Shown here: one piece after another, positions 24,560-35,884 of the stretch
How positions within the stretch are numbered: position 1 is the first letter of the stretch
Layout: each line of letters opens with the position of its first letter
DNA from: Brachionus manjavacas
Taxonomy: Eukaryota; Rotifera; Eurotatoria; Ploima; Brachionidae
DNA: 64,000 bases
Direction: 5' to 3'
Assembly: GCA_019054805.1 (NCBI GenBank)
Contig: JAHQIY010000004.1
Coordinates: forward strand, 4,526,001 to 4,590,000
The notes under the pieces: model-generated
Database searches by the model: none
What the model saw: only the letters and a program-made list of their open reading frames with translations
Told to the model about the DNA's origin: nothing
Translations under genes and position numbers: made by a program

Positions 24560-24790
24560 CTAATAAGTACCTTAGATAACTGGAACATAAATGGGTACAG
24601 TTAATGTTGAAAAGTCATGTTATGTGATCTCTGAAAAATACTAAGAAAATATCAATCGTGATCTCAAAGTTTACGGTTACAATTTAAATTACGAATCAAA
24701 ATGTAAGTTTCTAGTAATTACGTTGGACCCAAAATTTTTAAAAATATGATACTTATTTTTCCAACATTGTGAATGACGAACAAATAAAAA
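24560..24790 (+). mobile_element. RT fragment related to the 26.6-kb LINE
   Basis: The run with GTTGAAAAGTCATGTTATG parallels 30255-30275 and 42560-42580, where the RT reads VEKSCSVVF or DKSCYMIF. It continues with a decayed KFLGIxLDxK block. The reading frame is broken several times. It is a short degenerate copy of the same or a sister retrotransposon. Confidence 0.5.
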
Positions 24791-24799
24791 TAAATAAAT

Positions 24800-26600
24800 T
24801 TCTAAAGCAAAAATTAAAAAAATAAAACTAATTTTCTTGTAATATTATTTTATTATAGCAAAGAATTAAAATATTATATATTGTTTGAACATTAAATATT
24901 GTTTGAACATTATGTTTGAACATTTTTGAAGAATTATATCCAGTAAATTGGAACTATTTAAGAGCAATTATTAGCAATATTTTTTAATCAAGAATGTCTT
25001 TTTTTGAAATACCGGATTCTATGATGTATTTAATGAAAATTTATTGAAATATTAAGATGGTGTTCTTCGATCACCAAATTTAACCTCGAAAATGAGCCAG
25101 ACAAATAAAATGGTCAAAACATTTACTGATTTTCATTTAATTTTATGCAAATCCAATTTGGTTTAGCATCTTAAATTTATACGCCAAATAAAATCAGATT
25201 CTACAGGAACAAGGTTTTTTATTTTCATTTACTCAAACTACTAGCAGATGAAAATCAAAAATCTCAATAAAGCTTTTTGTTCTTTAAAATTCATATTTTA
25301 CGATTGCAGATATCTTTCATACTAATCGACCATTGAAAGCATTTTAAGCGGTAAATCATCCCATTTTCTACCCCGAAAAATTATTATTTTATTTATTTTC
25401 TCGAAAATATTATCTCGTTGTAATTTATCCTGTTTTGTTAAAATAAAAAATTATCTTATTTTCTTAACTAGATTTTTAAATGAAACTATTGCTTTGAAAT
25501 TATGTCACGAATATTTCTTTGATTTATTAGGGTATCTAAAGCTTCATCTTCACATTTCTTTTTATTTTAATTGCTTGACCGCAAGAAATTATATTAATCT
25601 GACAAAAATACTGTTGAATTTTTAATCAAGCAATTATGGAATCACTCAGCAATACAAATCGCACCCAATACCGATCGTTAATTGATATCGCTATGTCAAA
25701 AAAAATTCATCATGATACCTTTTTATCAATTCAAAATGTAATGCAAGCTGGACTTTAAAAGGAGACCAAGTAATAAAGTTGAGAGGACTACATTATCACG
25801 ACCCCTTAACAGATTTAAATAGTAAAAGTTTTAATAGTAAAAGCAACTAAAAATTAAAAAAAAAGTTTATGAGAATAATAAGTCAATATTGCAATCCTAT
25901 GAAGATTTTGAGATTAATTTAGTAAATAAAGGAGTTACAAACTATGAAAAAAATTTTATTTTGTTTTACAAAAATCAAAGCTAAAAGTACAAGTACAAGT
26001 GTAATGAAAAAGAAGATTATTCAAATTTAATTTCAACAATTAATTAAATTGGTGAATACAGTGGATACTTAAAAACGAACCATATTTAACTAATAATATG
26101 GTTTGAACCGTACATGGGATAAAACCGTTAATACTTTCAAAGAATTATGGTCATTTAAAAGTTTAAATGCACTAACCTTTTTTACTTAAAAAAATGTTTT
26201 TTCGTGAAATAAATTAAATAATTTAACAAAGATAATTGTTTAAGAAAAGCTCTTAGTAAATTTTATTTTTTTTAATTATTCATAAAACAATAATAAACTA
26301 AAAAAATTGCATAATATGATCGCTCTTTTAGAATATTCTATCCTTAAAACAAAAATATTCTGATTTTTGTTATCTGTTAAATTTTTTTTAAGAAACTTGG
26401 GGTAAGGAATTTCGAGTAAAAAAAACGCGAAAATGTACTCATATAACAAATTATTCAATTCAATAATCAAAATATCTAACTCTGTAACAAAAAAATAAAT
26501 AAAAAAAAAACAAAATTTTGAGCAAGCTTTATCTTTATCTTAATTAGTAACAAAATAAATGATTTTATATCAAATTGACATTTTTAGTGTCAATTTTTCT
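24800..26600. other. Intergenic, no gene seen
   Basis: AT-rich sequence between LINE relics. Short open stretches (for example 26276-26470, minus) are low-complexity and unlike known proteins. Confidence 0.4.
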
Positions 26601-26607
26601 TTAAACA

Positions 26608-26715
26608 TTAAGTGCCCTTTTTTTACTTTTATCCTTGATTAAGAGCCCTAATGTTTTTATTAACATTTAGTGGTCTTGTATTTGCTTTATCCTTGATTGA
26701 GAAGCCTAATGTATC
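26608..26715 (+). repeat. Two-copy tandem repeat in the LINE 5' region
   Basis: Two imperfect units of about 55-60 bp, each running from AACATTNAGTG through TTTATCCTTGATT to GCCTAATGT. Tandem repeats in LINE 5' UTRs often carry the internal promoter; whether these do is unknown. Confidence 0.6.
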
Positions 26716-26851
26716 TAATGTATTCGTAATTTAAGACATTAATATTAGAAAGAATTCAGATGCGATTTTATTGACAACAGTGATTTTATACAAAATTTAA
26801 TTAATAGCGTCATCACGTGATTTAAAAACCGTTGAAAGTTGTGTGTTGGCA

Positions 26852-28060
26852 ATGTCGCTCAACAAAACAAACCAAAACCGACGGTGGATATTTAAAAATT
26901 CGGTCAAGCTAAACTTGAAGAGGTTAGACAAACCGATTAGCCATAAAGTCTTATTTAGTGCACTTGATGTCGTCCTGAACCAATTGGAAAATGATGCGAT
27001 CACAAGTATCTACAATTTCTCTTTAAACAAAGTTTGGATAATAGAGTTTAATGCTGCCTTTAATGTTGCCAAAGTTTTCGATCGTGACATCAATATCAAT
27101 GGAACCATTTTCAGACTTGAAGATGCAAATAAAGTCCCGGATCTCAGAAGGTATTGTACTTTTCGATTTCACTTCTTGCCCTCTGATTTCGAGAATCATA
27201 GACTTGAAACCTTCTTTAATGCTGTTCGAATTGATGGACTCAATATTGAACACACTACCGAAGAAAAATATAAAGATAGACCCGAGAGGAAAAATGGTGT
27301 CAGAAGGGTGAGAATATCATTTCCAAAAGAAGTTGAGAATATTATTGGAAGCTTGTCAGGCCCCACAATAATGTATGGTTTAAAGTGTCTTGTGTCAATT
27401 GTTGGACAAAAGAAGAAATGCTATTTTTGTGATGATGAAGGACACAACATTGCTAAATGCCCTGTCAAAGAAACACTATGCGAAAATTGTCATCAGAAAG
27501 GACATTTGACAAAAAAATGCTCCATTGCCGAAAAGCTTAAGTCGCTTGAAAGGAAAAAGATTGACTACAATGATCTTTACATTGACCAAGAAGAAACGCA
27601 ATCATTATTTGAAGCTGACCAAAAAGATAATGATGAAAATGTGATGCCAAAAACACCTGGATATCAGCCAACAAATTTCAATGACGTAATATCCGAAATT
27701 AGCCCAAAAGACCTTAAAACTCCAGTTTTAGAAGAAGCTTTGGTAAGTCGTTTAAACGATTTTCTACCACTATGCCAGTCACTTGTCAATGTACGCCCAA
27801 ATGATCAGAATGAGAATGAGAATTTTTTCGAAACCAAAAATCAAACCAAGAGATTTCCCGAATCTGATCCAAATGAAAAAGAGCTCACCGAAAATGAATC
27901 AAAGAAACCATTAGTTGTCTTAGAAAATCAAAACGACAGTACCTTCGAGTCTGAATCAAACAGTTTAACAACTGAATGTTCAATTCAAGTAGATCAATCA
28001 TCTAACGAAATTTGTCAGCAAACTGCCGGTCAAAACAGCATTGAAGAAAATTTAGAATGA
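26852..28060 (+). CDS. LINE ORF1 protein with two zinc knuckles
   Basis: 402 aa from the first ATG (26852). At about residues 190-225 lie two CCHC knuckles in tandem, CYFCDDEGHNIAKC and CENCHQKGHLTKKC, both C-x2-C-x4-H-x4-C. The C-terminal third is rich in Glu, Asn and Ser and probably disordered. ORF1 proteins of this kind bind the element's RNA and help form the particle that carries it to the target (family knowledge). The frame is completely open, suggesting fairly recent insertion. Its TGA overlaps the ATG of ORF2 as ATGA, so ORF2 is likely translated by termination-reinitiation. Confidence 0.88.
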   Translation: MSLNKTNQNRRWIFKNSVKLNLKRLDKPISHKVLFSALDVVLNQLENDAITSIYNFSLNKVWIIEFNAAFNVAKVFDRDININGTIFRLEDANKVPDLRRYCTFRFHFLPSDFENHRLETFFNAVRIDGLNIEHTTEEKYKDRPERKNGVRRVRISFPKEVENIIGSLSGPTIMYGLKCLVSIVGQKKKCYFCDDEGHNIAKCPVKETLCENCHQKGHLTKKCSIAEKLKSLERKKIDYNDLYIDQEETQSLFEADQKDNDENVMPKTPGYQPTNFNDVISEISPKDLKTPVLEEALVSRLNDFLPLCQSLVNVRPNDQNENENFFETKNQTKRFPESDPNEKELTENESKKPLVVLENQNDSTFESESNSLTTECSIQVDQSSNEICQQTAGQNSIEENLE

Positions 28061-30868
28061 ACAAGAAGATAAATAAATCAACTTTAAGAACAAAACCTCT
28101 TAATAAAACAAGGCTAGAAATTACACACTGGAATTGTCTTCATTTACCTAGTAGGGTTCATCTCTTAGCCAATTTTTTAGCTCAAAAATGTCCAGACATT
28201 GTTTTGCTCAATGAACTAAAGAAAGATTTAAGTGAGGCAAATATTTATCTTGATTTTCACAATTATCAATTCATTACAAAACCACGCAACAAGTATGGAG
28301 GAGGAGTAGCAATTTTAATTAAAGAAGGAATTGAATTTATACAAGATTTCTCTTATGAGGAATTCAATTCCGAACTCCTTTGTATAAAAATGAACTTAGG
28401 AAAGAATAATGAATTGTTTATATTCAGTCTTTATAATCCACCCAATATGCTTCTGAACTTTGAGTTTTTTAAAACTCTTAATAAAAAATGTAGAAACTAC
28501 ATTTTAGGTGGTGATCTTAACGCCAGAACAAGGCAAATAGGCTGCGTAGGGGAAAATGAAAACGGCATAATGTTGGAAAGAATAATCAATGAGTTAGACT
28601 TCTCAGTAATTAATGATAAGCGTCCTACTTTCAATATTTTTAATAGGAATTACTTTGAAATTCTTGATCTTTTCTTAGTTTCATCTTCATTAATTTACAA
28701 AATTACCGACTTTTGTGTCCTAAATAGTCAAGACATGACTAGTGACCATTTCCCAATCGAAGCATGGATTTCTATGGGCTATCAATTAAAAAATAAATCA
28801 GCAGCTAAAAAGTTTTACTATAAGAAAGCAAACTGGCAATTATTCAGCGAGATTTTAAATTCTCAAATAGTGAATATCACTGAAAGTTCCCTCACAATAG
28901 ATCAACTAAATGATAAAATTACAGAAAAAATTATTTCTACTTCACATAAAAGCATTCCTTATCATTCGCAGAAAATCTACAAAACCAGTCTTCCCTGAAC
29001 ATTGTTATTCTGATAAAAGAACGTAGGAGAGTAAGAAGAAACTTTCAAAAAACTCGCTGTCAAAATCTCAAGAAAAAATTTAATCAACTTACATTCGAGT
29101 TAAAGGCCTCTTTAAAAAATTCTGGAATCAAAATTGGTTTGATTTTATTGATAAAATGGGAAAAAACCCACTAACAAGTAGACCATTCTGGAAAAAATAA
29201 ATAAATTTAGATCAAAAAAAGGATCAAATTTAATCCCAAATTTGTTTTTAAATGACAAGGAATTCAAAACTAATGAAGAAAAGGGAAAATGCTTTGAAAT
29301 TAGGACTAAATATCTTCAATATTTAGTCCTAATTCTGATTTAATAGATCGTGATAAAGATTTCGAAATACTTAATTCTAACTCTGAATTCTTTAGAAATT
29401 GTGATCAGTCTAATTTTAATGATCCAATTTGCTTAAATGAATTAATTATGGCTCTAAAAAGATTGAAAAATGAAGCGGCATCAGGACCTGACCAAATTTA
29501 TATTCTAATGTTAAAAAACTTACCTAGAAATTCATTAATAGAAATTATAGAACTTTTTAATTTATCTCTTCGAGAAGGTAGAGTCCCTAAAGCATGGAAA
29601 ACATCGAACATTACTATGATTCAAAAAAAGCCTCTTCTTTACAAGATCCTTTAAATTATAGACCAATTAGTATAACGAGTTGTTTAGGAAAGCTCCTGGA
29701 ACGCATAGTTTTTTCAAGATTATACAATTATTTGGAACAAAATTCACTCCTTATCCAGGAGCAATCTGGATTTAGGAAACACCGGCGAACATCAGATAAT
29801 CTTTTCTTTTTAATTCAAAAACTTGTGGAATCATTTAATAGAAAAGAAAGAGTTTGTGGCCTTTTTTTTGATATTTCTAAAGCCTTTGATAGGGTTTGGC
29901 ATGAAGGTCTACTTTTTAAATTGATTAAAATGAATCCACCTCATTACTTGACTAACTGGATTAGATCCTTTTTAGATAGTAGGACATTTAAGGTAAATGT
30001 GAATGACCAATTGAGCGACGAATATCAAATAACTGCAGGTGTTCCTCAAGGCTCAGTAATAAGTCCTCTCTTATTTAGTATTTATATTAATGACATCCCA
30101 AAATGAAACAAAACAAATAATGAATACTCTCTGCTTTTCGCAGATGATCTAGTTACATTCTTCATTTATAACAAGAAAGGGAACCTAGAAAATAAGATTA
30201 ATAAATACACCAACGAACTAGAACAATGGCTTATTAAATGGAAAATGAAGATATCAGTTGAAAAGTCATGTTCAGTAGTCTTTTCTAGGTACAAAAAAGA
30301 GGGTGATAATCTAAACTTAAAAATCTATGGAAACAGAATAGTGAGCCAAAAAGAAATCAAGTTTCTTGGTATAAAATTTGATTCTAAATTATATTTTAAT
30401 ATATTTGCAGACGAAATTAAAGAACGCTGCAATAAATATTATTAAGATATTGTCAAATAAAAAATGGGATCTTAATCAAAATACACCAGGAAATTTATAT
30501 AAATCTTTAGTCGGATAAATTTTAGACTATTCTTTTCCTTGCTTGAATTCATTTTCACATAATAATATCAAAAAACTACAAGCAATTCAGAATACAGCAG
30601 TAAGATTTATCATTAAGTTAAAATATGATATTCCCTCCAACATCGTGCATCATGAAGCGTTTAATAAACTTTAATTACTAACAGTCTCAAATCGGCTTTT
30701 TGAGTTGAGTGAGAGATATGTTTGGACAGGACTGAGTCATTCTATTCTATTGGTTGTAAGACTGGTGGAAGAATACAAAGAAGGTTCCGAATCAAGATAT
30801 ATTGAATACCCAACTCCATTGTATAATGGCAAACTTACAATTTCCTCCTTTTTTCCTGAAACCTGAAC
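28057..30868 (+). pseudogene. LINE ORF2: endonuclease and reverse transcriptase, broken
   Basis: The endonuclease (28057-28998) is intact in its key motifs: THWNC, the catalytic Glu in LLNELKKD, GGDLNAR and SDHFPIEA. The frame then ends at 28998 and continues after shifts (LIKERRRVRRNF). RT blocks follow: NEAASGPDQI at 29466, a frame change near 29640, NYRPISITSCLGKLLERI, SGFRKHRR, LFFDISKAFDRVWH, AGVPQGSVISPLLF, then an in-frame TGA at 30104 just before YSLLFADDLVTF with the catalytic Asp pair. Further shifts follow after 30445. This is a multiply broken ORF that cannot yield a full polymerase. Only the order of blocks is described, not a repaired protein. Confidence 0.88.
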
Positions 30869-31014
30869 TATGTAAACATTTGCCACATGTAACAATCTAT
30901 GTCTTCTAAACTTTATTTTTTTTAGTTTATTTACTTTAATTTGATTTTTTTAATCTCATTTTATTAACTTTAATTTAATTTTTTATTTTGATTTTGATTT
31001 TTTTTAAATTTATT

Positions 31015-31075
31015 CTGAAGGAGTCCTAGCTCGGTACAGAAAACAAATAAATAAACAAAATAAAAAAATAATAAA
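31015..31075 (+). repeat. LINE 3' tail, copy 2
   Basis: GAAGGAGTCCTAGCTCGGTACAG followed by AAATAAATAAAC units. It ends the retrotransposon that starts at 26605. A tetranucleotide tail instead of poly(A) is a known trait of several LINE clades. Confidence 0.7.
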
Positions 31076-31099
31076 TAACAAATATTCTAAATCAATAAA

Positions 31100-31206
31100 G
31101 ATAACATTTTGGAAGACCTGAACAAATTAAAAGTCTCTGAATTACAAGAGAGATGCAAATCTCCTATAAGATCAATTTATGGTACAAAAGCGCAATTGTC
31201 GGTGGT
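31100..31206 (+). pseudogene. SAP-domain-like coding fragment
   Basis: One frame reads EDLNKLKVSELQERCKS then GTKAQLSVVF, which resembles a SAP motif (Leu-x-Leu-x-Glu-Leu then GxKxxL). It sits just beyond the LINE tail and stops at 31207. It may be a lost exon or a mobile-element fragment; I see no flanking exons. Confidence 0.3.
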
Positions 31207-31209
31207 TTT

Positions 31210-32561
31210 CAAATGAGCTCCTAGGATAAACGCAATTCTTGCGCGGTTCCGAACGAAAACAAGTTTTATATTGGTTCATCGAAAATAGCAAGCAAGTCAG
31301 AGTTCGAAGCAACACTCAAGAAATTTAAAAAAAGCTTAAGCAAGTAATCGTGGTAAGATTTTGAAGATTTTAAAGAACTTTCTAATAAAATTTGGATTGT
31401 TGAGCTTAATTAACAAAGTTTGTTAAAAAGCTGCTGTACCTGCTTTTCTTTTTCCAAAGAATTAATTTGTAAACACATCATTTTTTTGCAATTCGTTTTA
31501 ATTTATGTAATGTAGCAATTCAAGCTAAAAATTTTCCTTTACATTCTAAAATAAAAAGAGGTCATATTGCAAAAGCAAAAGAAGCTTTAGTGCGACAAAA
31601 AATTTTTTGTTGCTTTTTATAATTTTTTATATGCTTTTTTTACTTTGTTAAAAAATAATTTTTTTAGTCTCAAACTCAGTTTTTTTGTTACACAGTTAGC
31701 CACAGATAAAAAAAAACAATTTTTTTGTCTTATTAATTATCTATTTTGTTATTTTTATAATTTTTTTGTGTTACACGAGTTAGCTTTTTTGATATGCAAT
31801 AAATCCTATCCAAAAAAAACTTCTATTTATAATTAATTTTAACAAAAATTTTCAAGAAATTCGAAATTTTGTCAAAAATTATCTAAAATTGAATTTTTTC
31901 TTTCAAAAAAAAAAATTATAAATTGAATTTTTAACTCTGTTATATTTTTACATTTTTTGTTTTCATTACAATTAAAAATTTTGATTAAACCCCAAACCCA
32001 AAAATAAATTCTTTATAAACCTTCATTCATATTTTTGCTCTTTTTTTTGAAGACATTTTTTTTAAGATTGCAAAAATTATTTTTTATTGAAGCTTCCATT
32101 ATATTTGATCATAAATATAAAAAAACTCTCATTGTATTAGCCTTTAGAACCAAGAACTAACGAATCCAGTCGACTTTAGTCATAATAATATGCTTTTTTA
32201 AATTAAATAATTGTATAGAATATTTTCTAATATTTGTTAATTTGAATTTCTAAAAAAATTTCAAATGAGCTAAAAAATATTTTCTTAAGTTAACATGAAA
32301 ACTTGATTATTGCCTTTCACAAGTAAAAAATTATCATTTAATCGTTTTTGAAAACAAAAATCTCATAAATTTTTTAAAAGATGGATGCATACACTTACAT
32401 CAAAGGATACGTGTAAAAATGTAAATTCATGCATAATGAGAACCAATTATGAAGATGGAAAAATTTCAAAATAATAGCTATAAATTTTCAAATAATTTAT
32501 TTATTAAGAAAATTAAAAATTCAATATATTTTTCACTTGAAATCAAATTTTAAAAACTAAA
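31210..32561. other. Intergenic upstream of UBXN4, no gene seen
   Basis: AT-rich, with long T and A runs. Contains the presumed UBXN4 promoter. Confidence 0.4.
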
Positions 32562-34328
32562 ATGGAATGGTATTCTGACAATATAAGCGCTGGCATAGCA
32601 GAATCTAAAACAAAGCAACTGATATTTTTAGTTCACATTTTTGGTATTTAAAATTTAAACTCTTGATACTTTAAAATACAAATTTAATATCACTTTAGAT
32701 TCAGAAAACGAAATAGAAAATCAATTGTGGAGTGACGAATGCGTAATAAAAACTTGTAAAGAAAACTGTATTTCACTTAAACTTGAATCCGAGTCACAGA
32801 CCTGTTCATTTTTCAAACAAATTTGTATTTTCTTAACGTGACTATTAAAGCAAAGTTTTAAATTTTGAATCTTAGATCCTGTCACAGAATATCCGACCAC
32901 ATACATGATAGGGTTAGATGGTAAGCCGCTAGAGGTAGTTTCAGGTCAACTTTCACCAGAGGAATTCATATCTAAATTCCAAAAAGCCATTGAAGTAATT
33001 TTCAAATTTAATTTCAAAGCATAAATTTAATTTGAATAAAGACTCATAATTTAGTCAAAAAAACTGTATCAAGTCAAGTTCCAAGCACTTCGGAGTCTGA
33101 ACCCAAAAGCTCTGACGTTCCATCCGAATCGACTTCAGAAGCCAAACAAAAAAGGAACATTGACGATAGAGTTGCTCAGTAATTGATTTAAAAAATATTT
33201 GAGATAATTTCTTCTAAATATTTCTAGGGCCAAAGAGAAGCTAAAAGAGATACAAGAAAAAAAGCGAGTTGAGGAAGAAGAAAAAGAAAGAAACAATGAA
33301 ATGGAAAGGCGAAAATTGGGACAAGAAATACTAAGAGCCAAGCGCGAAAAAGAAGAGCAAGAGTTGAGGAAAATTGCCGAGGAAAAACGAAAAGAAAAAA
33401 TGGAGGACGAGCTGGCTAAAAAGCGCATTTTGGAAAAAATTCGCCAAGACCGAGAAGAAAAAAAGAGAAAATATCAACAAGAGAAAGATACTACAGAACA
33501 AACACAAGAAGCCCAGCGTCTACTACTGGAGCAAAAAAAAGCTCTGGAAAAGCAAGCCGAGGCTGCCAGGAATTCAAGAATAGCCAGAATTCAGTTTAGA
33601 TTTGTAGATGGTTCGTGTATAAGCCAGCAGTTTGATCCAGATCAAATCTTATCAGATGCAAGAGATTTTGTTATTCAAGTATTTAAAAAAATGAATTAAA
33701 ATCTTTTTAATACTCAAATTTTTTTGTTGAAAAGAAATTAGTTGAAGCAAAAGAAAGTGTCTCATTCTCGATGCATACTGCTTTTCCGAAAAGAAAATTT
33801 ACATCAGATGACATGTCAAGGACATTTAGAGATTTGACTTTGACACCTTCTGCCACTATTCTAATAATTCCAGTAGTTTTTAATTTAAATAAAATTAACG
33901 AATTGATTTTATTAAATTTTAGGGGGATAATAATTCGTCTAGATTAGGCAATTTTTCATCAAGTTCTACAGCTAGTCCATTAACTACGGTGGCAACATAT
34001 GCTAGTGATATTTTTTCACTTGCTTTTTCTATTTTTGCCACAATGTGGGGTGTTGTTACATCATTGTTTGGTTTCGGTCCACGTGGGCCAACTACAATTA
34101 ATCAAAATGAGGCTAACAGCAATCAGCGACAAAATAGATCAAATGTTCAGTCCGAGTCGATTCAGAAGTAATTTTCTTCTTAATTTGAGAAAATTCATTT
34201 TAAATAGTTTGAATAGTTTAAGACCGAGGAACATGAATAATTCCAATAATGTGAGAAATTTGAATGATTTAAGGGATGGTGATGACGAAAATGCAACTTG
34301 GAATGGAAATTCTACTCAGCAAATGTGA
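32562..34328 (+). CDS. UBXN4: UBX domain-containing protein 4 (erasin)
   Basis: Eight exons: 32562-32643, 32699-32824, 32876-32994, 33042-33178, 33228-33678, 33735-33872, 33923-34167 and 34208-34328, all in frame, 472 aa (human about 508). The N-terminal thioredoxin-like region (MEWYSDNISAGIAESK, then YPVTEYPTTYMIG) matches human UBXN4. A long highly charged coiled coil follows, then the UBX domain beginning ARIQFRFVDGS, with FPKRKF at the p97-binding loop. A hydrophobic ER hairpin (SLAFSIFATMWGVVTSLFGFG) follows. The last residues TWNGNSTQQM are identical to the human end. The family binds p97/VCP at the ER membrane and promotes ER-associated degradation. Alternative acceptors in exon 4 were resolved by frame. 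Confidence 0.96.
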
Positions 34329-35800
34329 TTCGTGTAGAGAATCCTTGGTGTTTTTAATTTTTGGAATTTTTTCAGATTTATTCTAAAATAAAATCAGATT
34401 TTTCAACTTGATAATAGTTTTGCGTTTAGTTTATCTTTTGAATTATTTATAGTTAAGGAAATTTTTGTTAACAAATTTTATTTTATTATCTTAAACGTCA
34501 TATTTAGTCATAAAGTTGGAATATTTTCTAAATTAATCTTAGAAAGGATTTTTAAAGATTTCTTGTCTTATTTAGTTCAAAAATTAACCAAAATAACTTT
34601 AAATAGATTTTTTTGCATTAATAAAAAAATGATTTTTAAACAGGCCATAAATAAAGTGCTCTTAATCGTTAGCTTGAATTTTAAAATATTTTTCTCGTTT
34701 AAAAGAGTTTTAAATTTTGAATTTTTTTTTTTTAAAATAGTAGATAATGTATAATTTAATTGTGAATCCTAGCTGATAAGAAGTCAAAGGCTGGTAAGTA
34801 TAAAAAATCTCAATAAAAATTTTAATTATTACTTAGCCTCAAGCTTTGAACACTAAACGATTTTTTTTTTGAAAAAAATTTTAAAATTTCAAGACTTTTT
34901 ACCTAATGTTTTTTTGAGTTTAAAATTCTTATTCGATATAGTTGGATTTTATAGGAAGTGTTTAAAATAATTTTGAATAAATTTACACTAAATCACTATT
35001 CCGAAGAAAAATAATTTGTTTTAGATTACTAATTATCAAATTTATTAATAATAATAATAACAAGGTTTTACCTGTTGTTCCACTGCCAGAATAATAAAAA
35101 TAAAAGAAAAAGAAATTAGTATTGACTGTTTAATTGATTGATTTATTTTATTTATTATATTGAAAAATTCTAATTAATTCTAAAAATTTAATTTAAAAAT
35201 TTTTTTTCATAAGTGTTGATTAAATGATTTAATGAATATTTCTGAACAGTATGTCACAAAAAGTTAGAATCAAACTTTTTTTTCTATTTGTTTGTTTTTT
35301 GTTCATTATTTCGTTAACTCGGCTATTTCTCTTTCAGTCTATGTCTGATTTTTCAAAAAGAATGCAATTTGCCATCTCTGTTGATCAGTTATTTTAGTTT
35401 TACCCATTTTTTCTCTATTTTGTCAGATTTTTAGGTAGTCTTACTTTTAAAAAGCTATTATTAGAAAAAAAATTAATAGAAACGATTTTTTTTAATTTCA
35501 AAAAAAACAATATTTTTATTTTTTTCAACTTGATTCTAACTTTTTGTGCCATACTATACAAACAACATTTCTTGTAAGAAAAACTTAAATGAATGAATTT
35601 CAATGAATTTGAATGTTTTTTTCTTTTCTTAATTTTTTAATTAAAATCTATTTTTAAGGTGTAAAAAAATTAATAAATATCATGTAATCTTCAAAATTAT
35701 AAAAGCACTTTATTCAAATATTAATGTTAGTTATCGTAAGTATCGTAAGTATGCATGAAAATTTTACTTTTTTTCACACATTTGGGTTTTAAATATTAAG

Positions 35801-35837
<37 letters not shown>

Positions 35838-35880
35838 TAATAATAAAAATGATAATTGCTACGCTTATGTGTGAGGTCTA
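34329..35880. other. Intergenic, no gene seen
   Basis: AT-rich sequence downstream of UBXN4 with simple repeats, including an (AAT)n run at 35800-35850 and a shorter one near 35042-35062. Open stretches are low-complexity. Confidence 0.5.
35800..35850 (+). repeat. (AAT)n microsatellite
   Basis: About 14 ATA/AAT units with two A-rich interruptions. Confidence 0.9.
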
Positions 35881-35884
35881 TAAG

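Larger units (their letters stand above)
26605..31070 (+). mobile_element. Two-ORF non-LTR retrotransposon (jockey-like LINE), nearly full length
   Basis: About 4.5 kb. The 5' part holds an imperfect tandem repeat of about 60 bp (26605-26715, two copies around ATCCTTGATT). ORF1 (26852-28060) is intact. ORF2 begins at 28057 with an endonuclease, then RT, with frameshifts and stops. The 3' end has GAAGGAGTCCTAGCTCGG followed by AAATAAATAAAC, the tail shared with three other sites in the window. Two ORFs with zinc knuckles, an apurinic-type endonuclease and this RT type fit the I/jockey group; clade assignment needs a tree. It is probably immobile now because of the ORF2 damage. Confidence 0.85.

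Noticed and set aside
28057..30445. A functional gene encoded by the endonuclease/RT region
   Set aside because: Several frame breaks and an in-frame stop before the RT active site; it is a retrotransposon copy, not a host gene.
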